Below are positions 57,209 to 64,000 of a stretch of 64,000 bases of DNA, one piece after another. The stretch is from Bacteroidales bacterium (lineage in GTDB: Bacteria; Bacteroidota; Bacteroidia; Bacteroidales; F082). The translations under genes were made by a program, and so were the position numbers. Within the stretch, counting starts at the first letter, position 1. The number at the start of each line of letters is the position of its first letter. Location: contig JAFPWT010000013.1 of NCBI GenBank assembly GCA_017394865.1, positions 26,705-90,704 of the forward strand, written 5' to 3'. Under the pieces are notes generated by a model that was not told the origin of the DNA, searched no databases, and was given only the letters and a program-made list of their open reading frames with translations.

Positions 57209-58578
57209 GAGACCACATAGAATCGCCTTGCGGACTGCGCTACGTATTTGAGCAGCTCGAGCTCCAGTCGGGATACACCCGCCGCTGGATGCTCGACATG
57301 CCCATGATGCGTACAGGGGAGGAGATAGCACAAAGCTATGCCACCCTAAGGCAATTCGTGGATTTCATCGGTCGGGTCGACACACCTTATATTAATACGC
57401 TCCAGTTCCGGCTTCAGGGATTGAAAGATATCCGCACGACCATCAAGAATTTGGAGAATAAGGCTGTGCTGGATGATATCGAGTTGTTTGAGGTGAAGCA
57501 TCTGGCCATCCTTGCCGTTGATGTGGCCGAAAGGCTCAAGGCGCACGAGATGGATGATGCCGTTAAGGTACCCGACCTGAACGAAGTCATTACCATCCTT
57601 GATCCCGATGGATTGAAGATGGCGACCTTCTATGTGTATGACTCTTATTGCCAGGAATTAAGGGATTTGCGTGCGCAGATGCGCCAGCATCCCGACAAGC
57701 AGGAAGACCTCCTGCTGGAGTGTGCAGAGATTGAGGAAGGCGTACGTCGCGACCTCAGTCAAAAGCTCTTTGGCTTTGCCAAGGCACTCCACGAAGCACA
57801 AATTGCTTTGGCTAGGATTGACATGTATCTCGCCAAAGCCTTACAGATAAAGCAGTTGGGACTTTGCTTCCCAACCATCGCGGAAGGCGACGTTACCCAT
57901 TACGAGGCGATGTTCCATCCGCAGGTGAAGGACGCTTTGGAGATGCGCAAACGCGCATTCCAACCGGTGACGCTCACCTTCGGGCAAAAGCCTACCTTGA
58001 TCACGGGTGCCAACATGGGTGGCAAGACCGTGGTGTTGAAGACCTTGACGCTGTGCCAGTACCTGTTCCAATACGGGTTTGGCATCCCGGCCCAAAGTGC
58101 CGACATTGCCGTCAAGGATGAGATTTTCTTCTGCATCGGCGACGAGCAGTCTATCGAGAAGGGGTTGTCGTCGTTTGCCGCAGAGATGAAGAATATCGAT
58201 GCCGTCATCAAGGCATCGCGCGAAAACAGAAAGATAGTGGCGTTGATTGACGAACCGGCCCGAACCACCAATCCCACCGAGGGAACGGCCTTGGTGTCGG
58301 CCTTGGTGAAGGTGTTGAGGGGCGACAATGTGAGCCTCGTCATGACCACGCATTACGATATAGAGCCGACCGATGCCCGTTGCCTCCGCGTGAAGGGCTT
58401 CGAGAACGGCACGATGAACTACGAACTTGTCGAGGTGCAAGACGGCGAAGTGCCGCATGAGGCGCTGAACATTGCCGAAAGCCTTGGCATAGATTCCCAA
58501 TGGATTAGTGAGGCGAGGGAGATTTTAACTAGGGCGAACTCCATCCCCCTGGAAAAAGAAAGGAGGACGCTGAGATGA
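57199..58578 (+). CDS. kamC: KamC-like MutS-family ATPase of the lysine operon
   Basis: A 459-residue protein with the MutS C-terminal ATPase: Walker A GANMGGKT (270-277), a signature region SIEKGLSSFAAEMKNI and Walker B ALIDEPARTTNP (Asp351-Glu352), with the MutS-type threonine-rich loop after it. The helical region before it (about 30-240) matches the MutS lever and clamp, but the mismatch-binding domain is missing, so DNA mismatch repair is unlikely. As the standard neighbour of kamB it is a candidate reactivation factor for KamDE. It is coupled to both neighbours (10-nt and 4-nt overlaps). Confidence 0.78.
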   Translation: MQLRDHIESPCGLRYVFEQLELQSGYTRRWMLDMPMMRTGEEIAQSYATLRQFVDFIGRVDTPYINTLQFRLQGLKDIRTTIKNLENKAVLDDIELFEVKHLAILAVDVAERLKAHEMDDAVKVPDLNEVITILDPDGLKMATFYVYDSYCQELRDLRAQMRQHPDKQEDLLLECAEIEEGVRRDLSQKLFGFAKALHEAQIALARIDMYLAKALQIKQLGLCFPTIAEGDVTHYEAMFHPQVKDALEMRKRAFQPVTLTFGQKPTLITGANMGGKTVVLKTLTLCQYLFQYGFGIPAQSADIAVKDEIFFCIGDEQSIEKGLSSFAAEMKNIDAVIKASRENRKIVALIDEPARTTNPTEGTALVSALVKVLRGDNVSLVMTTHYDIEPTDARCLRVKGFENGTMNYELVEVQDGEVPHEALNIAESLGIDSQWISEAREILTRANSIPLEKERRTLR

Positions 58579-59294
58579 GAAACTCTGTAAGATATATTTT
58601 AGCCGCACTATTCTTAATAGGTTCTGTTTTGTTCTTCGGATACATTTTTTCTGAACTTAAAAAAGAAGAAGCAGTTTCAATGGAAGTGTTCGAAAAGCCA
58701 AATGAAATTAAGAATAAGAAATACGAAGAATACTCTAACAAAGAGTTTAGTTCACTTCCTCATGATGTCCAATACTCTTTGAAATTCCCGAATGATGTTG
58801 ATACGATTATCACTGTCTATTATGGATGGATGGATACTTTATATACAGAGGATGGAACACCGTTAAAGATAAAAAAGACTTCAAGAACTTGTAATTTAGT
58901 ATTGGGAAAAGATGCAATGAAGTTATATTATCCATATATGGCTAAACCCACTCTTAGTTTCTCTTCAAGTGAGAAACTTTATGACAAGAGAATTCGTGAT
59001 TTTTCTAACGATTTTTCTTTTGAATTTAAGTATGACAAAAAAAAGAAATACTACTATATACTTAGGACGGAGCTCCCCCAGGGGGTAACATTTGAGCATG
59101 ATTTATCTTCATTAAATAAGCCAAGTATTAGTAATTTATCACCAACTGAAAAGAAATACAAAAAAATGGTCAAAGAGCTATACTCTTATGATTTCATATA
59201 TTCATTTAGTGAATCTCGTTATTATGAGTATGGGAGCTGGGCCTGTGAAGAAAATGAAATCACTAAACTTGAGAATTGGTTAAATAGCAAATAG
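58575..59294 (+). CDS. Membrane-anchored protein of unknown function inside the lysine operon
   Basis: A 239-residue protein with one N-terminal membrane helix (about 8-26, ILAALFLIGSVLFFGYIF) and the rest outside the cytosol. It is Lys-, Tyr- and Ser-rich and strongly A+T-rich, unlike the G+C-rich kam genes on both sides. No family is recognised; the mature part has a beta-rich section (VQYSLKFPNDVDTIITVYYG) and a helical C-terminus. Its ATG overlaps the kamC stop by 4 nt, so it is translated from the operon mRNA. It is the second foreign-looking gene in this operon. Confidence 0.75.
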   Translation: MRNSVRYILAALFLIGSVLFFGYIFSELKKEEAVSMEVFEKPNEIKNKKYEEYSNKEFSSLPHDVQYSLKFPNDVDTIITVYYGWMDTLYTEDGTPLKIKKTSRTCNLVLGKDAMKLYYPYMAKPTLSFSSSEKLYDKRIRDFSNDFSFEFKYDKKKKYYYILRTELPQGVTFEHDLSSLNKPSISNLSPTEKKYKKMVKELYSYDFIYSFSESRYYEYGSWACEENEITKLENWLNSK

Positions 59295-59324
59295 TATCAA
59301 TTAATTAAATAACATACTGAAAAT

Positions 59325-60878
59325 ATGGAAAGTAAATTAGGACTTGATTTTAAGAAAGTGGAGTATGCCAGGGGGCTGGCGAAAAACATCGCTGACGATG
59401 TGCAGGCCTTCTGCGAGCAATACACCACGGTGGCCGTGGAGCGCACCCTCGCCCGACTGATGGGCATCGACGGGGTGGACGAAAGCGATGTGCCGCTGCC
59501 CAATGTGGTGGTGGACGCCATCAAGGACAAGGGCGTGCTCGGCGAGGGCATCCTGTTCTTCATCGCCAACGCCATGATCCAGACGGGCCTCAACCCGCAA
59601 CAAATCGCCGAGAAGGTGGCCAAAGGCGAACTCGACATCACCAAGGTGGTGACGCGCGACCAGAAACAGATTGCCGCCACGCTGCAACCCGTTATCGACG
59701 AGAGCCTGACGCGTATCCGCACCCGCCGCGCCCGCCGCGAGCATTACCTCGAGACCATCGGCGAAGGCCCCAAGCCATACCTTTATATTATTGTGGCCAC
59801 CGGTAACATCTACGAGGACGTGGTGCAAGCCCAGGCCGGTGCCCGTCAGGGAGCCGACATCATCGCTGTGATCCGCACCACGGGCCAGAGCCTCTTGGAC
59901 TATGTGCCTTACGGCGCCACCACAGAGGGCTTCGGCGGCACTTTCGCTACACAGGAGAACTTCCGCATCATGCGTAAGGCCTTGGACGAAGTGGGCGAGG
60001 AGGTGGGCCGCTACATCCGCCTCTGCAACTACTGCTCCGGCCTCTGCATGCCCGAAATCGCCATCATGGGCGCTTTCGAAGGCCTCGATGTCATGCTGAA
60101 CGACGCCCTCTACGGCATCCTGTTCCGTGACATCAACATGCAGCGCACACTGATTGACCAATACATGAGCCGTATCATCAACGGTTTCGCAGGCGTCATC
60201 ATCAACACGGGTGAGGACAACTACCTGACCACCGCCGACGCCGTGGAAGCCGCACATACCGTGTTGGCCTCCGACCTCATCAACGAGCAGTTGGCCAAGA
60301 TCGCTGGTCTGCCCGAAGAGCAGATGGGCTTGGGTCACGCCTTCGAGATGGACCCGATGCTCGAGAACGGCTTCCTCATGGAACTCGCGCAGGCACAGAT
60401 GACCCGCGAGATCTTCCCCAATGCGCCGCTGAAATACATGCCGCCCACCAAGTTCATGACGGGCAACATCTTTCGCGGCCACATCCAAGACGCACTATTC
60501 AACATCATCGGCATCTGGACGCACCAGGGCCTGCAACTGCTGGGTATGCCCACCGAGGCCATCCACACGCCGTTCATGAGCGACCGTTACCTCTCCATCG
60601 AGAACGCTCGCTACATCTTCAACAACATGAAGGACATCGGCGAGGAGATGGAGTTCAAGGAAGGCGGCATCTGCCGTCAACGCGCCCACCTGGTGCTCGA
60701 CAACACCATCAAGCTGCTTGAGGAACTCGTCAAGGAAGGTCTGTTTACCGCCTTGGAGAAAGGTATCTTCGGCGATGTGAAACGCCCGAAGAACGGCGGT
60801 AAGGGCTTGGCCGGCGTGACGCTGAAGAGCGAGAATTATCTGAATCCGTTTGTTGAACTAATGAAAGGGAAGAAATAA
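59325..60878 (+). CDS. kamD: Lysine 5,6-aminomutase, alpha subunit
   Basis: The large subunit of the adenosylcobalamin/PLP enzyme that moves the terminal amino group of beta-lysine to give 3,5-diaminohexanoate. The 517 residues form the TIM-barrel half: MESKLGLDFKKVEYARGLAK at the start, IVATGNIYEDVVQAQAGARQ, 'RTTGQSLLDYVPYGATTEGF' and a C-terminal 'RAHLVLDNTIKLLEELVKEG'. The length matches the Clostridium and Porphyromonas proteins. Its stop TAA shares a base with the kamE start ATG. Confidence 0.96.
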   Translation: MESKLGLDFKKVEYARGLAKNIADDVQAFCEQYTTVAVERTLARLMGIDGVDESDVPLPNVVVDAIKDKGVLGEGILFFIANAMIQTGLNPQQIAEKVAKGELDITKVVTRDQKQIAATLQPVIDESLTRIRTRRARREHYLETIGEGPKPYLYIIVATGNIYEDVVQAQAGARQGADIIAVIRTTGQSLLDYVPYGATTEGFGGTFATQENFRIMRKALDEVGEEVGRYIRLCNYCSGLCMPEIAIMGAFEGLDVMLNDALYGILFRDINMQRTLIDQYMSRIINGFAGVIINTGEDNYLTTADAVEAAHTVLASDLINEQLAKIAGLPEEQMGLGHAFEMDPMLENGFLMELAQAQMTREIFPNAPLKYMPPTKFMTGNIFRGHIQDALFNIIGIWTHQGLQLLGMPTEAIHTPFMSDRYLSIENARYIFNNMKDIGEEMEFKEGGICRQRAHLVLDNTIKLLEELVKEGLFTALEKGIFGDVKRPKNGGKGLAGVTLKSENYLNPFVELMKGKK

Positions 60879-61666
60879 TGAGTGAAGGTTTGTATTCAAT
60901 GGAGGCCAAGGATTACGACAAAACCCTAGACCTCACCAAGATAAAGCCCTACGGCGACACCATGAACGACGGCAAGATGCAGTTGAGCTTCACCTTGCCC
61001 GTGCCTTGCGGCGCAGAAGCCATCGAAGCGGCCAAACTGTTACTGAAGAAGATGGGATTAGAAAACCCCAGCGTGGTGTATTACAGGGAGTTGACTCCTG
61101 GTTTCACCTTCGTCAACTGCTATGGCAGCTGCACGCACACGGTGGACTATTCGACCATCTATGTGCCGAAGGTGGAATCCACGACGATGGACATGTATGA
61201 GACCGACAAGTACATCAAGGAGAACATCGGCCGCAAGATCGTCATCGTCGGCGCCTCGACGGGTACCGATGCCCACACCGTGGGTATCGACGCCATCATG
61301 AACATGAAGGGTTATGCCGGCCACTACGGACTGGAGCGTTACGAGATGATTGAGGCCTACAACCTCGGCTCGCAGGTGCCTAACGAGGAGTTCATCGCCA
61401 AAGGCATTGAACTTCATGCCGACGCGCTACTCGTGTCGCAGACCGTGACGCAGAAGGATGTTCACATCCACAACATGACTAACTTCATCGAGTTAATGGA
61501 GGCCGAGGGTCTGCGTGACAAGATGATTTGCTGCTGTGGCGGCGCCCGTATCACCCACGAACTGGCCAAGGAACTGGGCTTCGACGCTGGCTTCGGCATG
61601 AACACCTATGCCGACGATGTGGCTTCGTTCGTCGTTCAAGAAATGGTTAAAAGAGGAATGAAATAA
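60878..61666 (+). CDS. kamE: Lysine 5,6-aminomutase, beta subunit (B12- and PLP-binding)
   Basis: The small subunit carrying both cofactors. Of its 262 residues, the base-off B12 motif DAHTVG puts the cobalt-binding His at 133, and the PLP lysine is Lys144 (IMNMKGYAGHYGLE). Both have exactly the numbers known for the characterised enzyme. An N-terminal dimerisation part precedes a Rossmann B12 domain (about 115-262) with SQTVTQKDVHIHN and CCGGARITHELAKELGFDAG. It is translationally coupled to kamD. Confidence 0.97.
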   Translation: MSEGLYSMEAKDYDKTLDLTKIKPYGDTMNDGKMQLSFTLPVPCGAEAIEAAKLLLKKMGLENPSVVYYRELTPGFTFVNCYGSCTHTVDYSTIYVPKVESTTMDMYETDKYIKENIGRKIVIVGASTGTDAHTVGIDAIMNMKGYAGHYGLERYEMIEAYNLGSQVPNEEFIAKGIELHADALLVSQTVTQKDVHIHNMTNFIELMEAEGLRDKMICCCGGARITHELAKELGFDAGFGMNTYADDVASFVVQEMVKRGMK

Positions 61667-61708
61667 CAAAACAACAATAAACAATTCAACAATTAAACAT
61701 TTCTAACT

Positions 61709-62368
61709 ATGGAAAAAAATGAAATGAGAGAAGTAATCGCCAAGCGTGCTGCGAAAGAACTGCACGACGGCGATGTTGTCAATCTTGGTATTGGCATCCC
61801 GACTTTGATTCCGAACTACCTTCCCGAAGGTGTGACCGTGACCCTGCAAACCGAGAACGGTGCCATGGGTATGGGCCCAACCCCTGAAGAAGGCAAGGAA
61901 GACAAGAACCTCATCAACGCTGGCGGTGGCGCTATCACTCTGCTGCCCGGCGCCTGCACCTTCGACTCGGCCACATCGTTCGCCATCATCCGTGGCGGCC
62001 ATGTGAACGTGTCGTTCCTCGGCGCCCTGCAAGTGGATGAGAAGGGTAACCTCGCCAACTGGATCATCCCGGGCAAGATGGCTCCCGGCATGGGCGGCGC
62101 CATGGACCTCGTGGTTGGTGCCAAGCGTGTGATCCTCACCATGGAACACACCCAGAAGGGTGCTCCCAAGATCCTGAAGGAGTGCACGCTGCCCTTGACC
62201 GCTGCTGGTCAGGTGAATATGATCATCACTGAAATGGGTGTCATGGACATCACCCCCGAAGGCATCGTCCTGAAGGAGCTCCATCCTGAATTCACCGTCG
62301 AGCAGGTGCAAGCTGCCACTGAGGCCAAGCTGATCATCAGCCCCGACCTGAAACCCATGGACATCTAA
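61709..62368 (+). CDS. atoA: Butyrate-acetoacetate CoA-transferase, beta subunit
   Basis: The catalytic partner of AtoD. The 219 residues contain the active-site Glu49 in [11 protein letters not shown], preceded by [16 protein letters not shown], and later [20 protein letters not shown], a beta-subunit mark. It is separated from atoD by nine pathway and accessory genes. Its stop is 11 nt before the crotonase start. Confidence 0.95.
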   Translation: MEKNEMREVIAKRAAKELHDGDVVNLGIGIPTLIPNYLPEGVTVTLQTENGAMGMGPTPEEGKEDKNLINAGGGAITLLPGACTFDSATSFAIIRGGHVNVSFLGALQVDEKGNLANWIIPGKMAPGMGGAMDLVVGAKRVILTMEHTQKGAPKILKECTLPLTAAGQVNMIITEMGVMDITPEGIVLKELHPEFTVEQVQAATEAKLIISPDLKPMDI

Positions 62369-62379
62369 TCCCTACAGAG

Positions 62380-63159
62380 ATGGAATACACCTATCTGAAA
62401 ATTGAGGAACACGAGAACATCGCCGTCATGAAGGTGTCGGCGCCCAAGACCCTGAATGCCCTCAACACGGGCGTGTTCAAGGACATGGACGACTACCTGA
62501 ACAAGTTTGACTGCAATAAGTTCCGTGTACTCATCATCACTGGCGATGGCGAGAAGGCCTTCGTGGCTGGTGCTGACATCAGCGAGATGGCCAACCTTGG
62601 TATGTTGCAGGCTCAGACTTTCGGTGCTCGTGGCGCTGCGGTGTTCCGTAAGATTGAGACGTTGCATGTGCCCGTCATCGCCGCTGTCAACGGCTTCGCC
62701 CTCGGCGGAGGCTGCGAGTTGGCTATGGCTTGTGACATCCGCATCTGCTCCGACAACGCCAAGTTCGGTCAGCCTGAAGTCGGTCTGGGTATCATCCCCG
62801 GTTTTAGCGGCACCGTGCGTCTGGCCCGTCTCGTGGGCATGGGCATGGCCAAGCAGCTCATCTACACCGGCAAAGCCATCCGCGCCAACGAAGCCCTGCA
62901 AATCGGTCTCGTCAACGAGGTGGTGCCTCAAACCGAGCTGATGAACCGCGCTTTCGAGATCGCCAACCAGATCGCTGCCAATGCACCTCTGGCCGTAAAA
63001 GCCGCCAAACTGACGATCAATGACGAGTGGGACATGGATGTAGACAGAGCCATTGAGAACGAGAGCGTCTTTTTCGGCCGTTGCTTCCTCACTGAGGATC
63101 AGAAAGAAGGCATGGCCGCGTTCCTCGAGAAGCGTAAACCTACTTATAAAGGGAAATAA
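62380..63159 (+). CDS. crt: Crotonase / 3-hydroxybutyryl-CoA dehydratase
   Basis: Interconverts 3-hydroxybutyryl-CoA and crotonyl-CoA, joining the acetoacetate branch to the crotonyl-CoA made by Kal. The 259 residues have both catalytic glutamates: Glu113 (GGGCELAMACDIR) and Glu133 (GQPEVGLGIIPGFSGT). The oxyanion-hole segments are FVAGADISEM and NGFALGGGC. The length is standard. A 52-nt A/C-rich spacer with repeated CAACAATT/CAACAAAT units separates it from hbd. Confidence 0.93.
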   Translation: MEYTYLKIEEHENIAVMKVSAPKTLNALNTGVFKDMDDYLNKFDCNKFRVLIITGDGEKAFVAGADISEMANLGMLQAQTFGARGAAVFRKIETLHVPVIAAVNGFALGGGCELAMACDIRICSDNAKFGQPEVGLGIIPGFSGTVRLARLVGMGMAKQLIYTGKAIRANEALQIGLVNEVVPQTELMNRAFEIANQIAANAPLAVKAAKLTINDEWDMDVDRAIENESVFFGRCFLTEDQKEGMAAFLEKRKPTYKGK

Positions 63160-63211
63160 CAAATCAACAAATCAACAATTCAACAATTCAACAAATAAAC
63201 AACTCAACATC

Positions 63212-64000
63212 ATGAAAATCTGTGTTATCGGAACCGGCACTATGGCTAAAGGTATCGTGAAGGCATTCGCCGCCAAGATGCCCGTCGTCATGAAGAGCCG
63301 CACCCAAGCTAGCCTCGACAAGGCTATGGCCAGCATTTCCAAAGGCTACGGCAAGCTCGTCGAGAAGGGTAAGATGACCCAAGAGGCCGTCGATGCCCTG
63401 CTGAAGAACATCACCACCACCACCGACTATGCTACCTTCGCTGACGCCGACCTCGTCATCGAGGCCGCAGTGGAGGAGATGCAGCTGAAGAAGGATGTGT
63501 TCATGGAACTTGACAAGATCTGCAAGCCCGAGACCATCTTCGCCACCAACTCATCGTCACTGTCGATCACCGAAATCGCCGCCTGCACCAGCCGTCCGGC
63601 CCAGTTCATCGGCATGCACTTCTTCAACCCCGCCGACCGTATGGCCCTCGTTGAAGTCATCAAAGGCCAACTCACCAGCGATGAAGTGACCAAGTGCATT
63701 GTGGAACTCGCCACCAGCATCGGCAAGCAGCCCGTGGAGGTGAAGGAAGCCCCCGGCTTCGTCGTTAACCGCATCCTTATCCCGATGATCAACGAGGCCG
63801 TGGGCATTCTTGCCGACGGAATTGCTTCAGCCGAGGACATCGACAAGTGCATGATGCTGGGCGCCAACCACCCGATGGGTCCCTTGGCTTTGGCCGACCT
63901 CATTGGCAACGACGTCAACCTCGCCATCATGGAGGTGCTTTACAAAGAATTTGGCGATCCCAAGTACCGCCCGCATCCCTTGCTCCGCAAGATGGTCCGC
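63212..64000 (+). CDS. hbd: 3-Hydroxybutyryl-CoA dehydrogenase, cut by the window end
   Basis: Reduces acetoacetyl-CoA to 3-hydroxybutyryl-CoA with NAD(P)H. I translated it by hand: 263 codons from the ATG at 63212, with no stop before the edge. The N-terminal dinucleotide loop is GTGTMAKG (7-14). Downstream are EAAVEEMQLKK, the catalytic region NSSSLSITEIA...GMHFFNPADRM with the catalytic His, and APGFVVNRILIPMINEAV. The C-terminal dimer domain begins before the edge (MLGANHPMGPLALADLIGND). Butyryl-CoA dehydrogenase and Etf genes would be expected next. Confidence 0.93.
   Translation, partial: MKICVIGTGTMAKGIVKAFAAKMPVVMKSRTQASLDKAMASISKGYGKLVEKGKMTQEAVDALLKNITTTTDYATFADADLVIEAAVEEMQLKKDVFMELDKICKPETIFATNSSSLSITEIAACTSRPAQFIGMHFFNPADRMALVEVIKGQLTSDEVTKCIVELATSIGKQPVEVKEAPGFVVNRILIPMINEAVGILADGIASAEDIDKCMMLGANHPMGPLALADLIGNDVNLAIMEVLYKEFGDPKYRPHPLLRKMVR

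Noticed and set aside
59337-60488. A 383-codon open frame antisense to kamD
   Set aside because: The kamD frame gives a complete, motif-bearing protein; the reverse frame is open only because of the G+C-rich codon use. Its His/Asp/Val-rich translation has no family features.
63160-63211. Repeated CAACAATT/CAACAAAT units between crt and hbd, considered as a regulatory repeat or small array
   Set aside because: Similar A/C-rich filler occurs at 61667-61700 before atoA. The units are short and irregular, and this looks like ordinary intergenic spacer of the lineage.

Overview
The window looks like a chromosomal segment of a fermentative member of the Bacteroidota, probably order Bacteroidales. 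The evidence is: many promoter-like TAnnTTTG boxes, several with a TTG/TTTG box 19-21 nt upstream; a short 288-residue primary sigma factor; a secreted protein with a type IX secretion C-terminal domain; a TonB-receptor-like 877-residue outer-membrane barrel; an OprP-type porin; and a complete-looking lysine fermentation operon as found in amino-acid-fermenting anaerobes. No species can be named from sequence alone.

Layout. 1-5.1 kb: a truncated phosphoglucosamine mutase-type gene, a MORN-like secreted protein, and a leftward GNAT / mltG / phosphomannomutase operon whose last gene is fused in frame to a TPR lipoprotein. 5.2-15.2 kb: HtrA protease, RpoD, a polysaccharide-initiation pair (NDP-sugar 4,6-dehydratase and phosphoglycosyl transferase), then a lipid-activation neighbourhood (FakA, FakB/DegV, an acyltransferase-like protein, ACP, and PlsX on the opposite strand). 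15.2-31.7 kb, all leftward: a 2535-residue NdvB-like glucan synthase, a radical-SAM/lipoprotein pair, guanine deaminase, a nucleoside-recognition membrane protein, a porin, a lipoprotein flavodoxin, a LolA-like protein, an MMPL exporter and a DUF2147 protein. 31.7-41.3 kb: T9SS cargo, outer-membrane barrel, tRNA-Arg(TCT), RRM protein, MalY/PatB-type lyase, HigBA toxin-antitoxin, LigA, a membrane protein and a thioesterase. 41.4-50.7 kb: a large secreted GH2 beta-galactosidase, arginine deiminase, a YbaK-type deacylase, UvrA and an ECF sigma factor. 51.1-64 kb: the lysine-to-butyrate operon (atoD, kal, kce, kdd, kamA, kamB, kamC, kamD, kamE, atoA, crt, hbd), interrupted by two A+T-rich genes of unknown function.

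How the genes work together. KamA and KamDE move the amino groups of lysine. Kdd oxidises, Kce cleaves with acetyl-CoA, Kal removes ammonia to give crotonyl-CoA, and AtoDA, Hbd and Crt convert the acetoacetate half into the same C4-CoA pool. KamB and KamC probably maintain the B12 mutase. Arginine deiminase and the MalY-type lyase fit an amino-acid-using lifestyle.

Most unusual feature. Four hairpin elements of 75-93 bp (10410, 12791, 41320, 45181) share an asymmetric core but carry arms that differ between copies while staying self-complementary. One copy lies in frame inside fakA, two bracket the beta-galactosidase gene, and the arms of those two take in the stop codons of the genes before them. 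I do not recognise this family.
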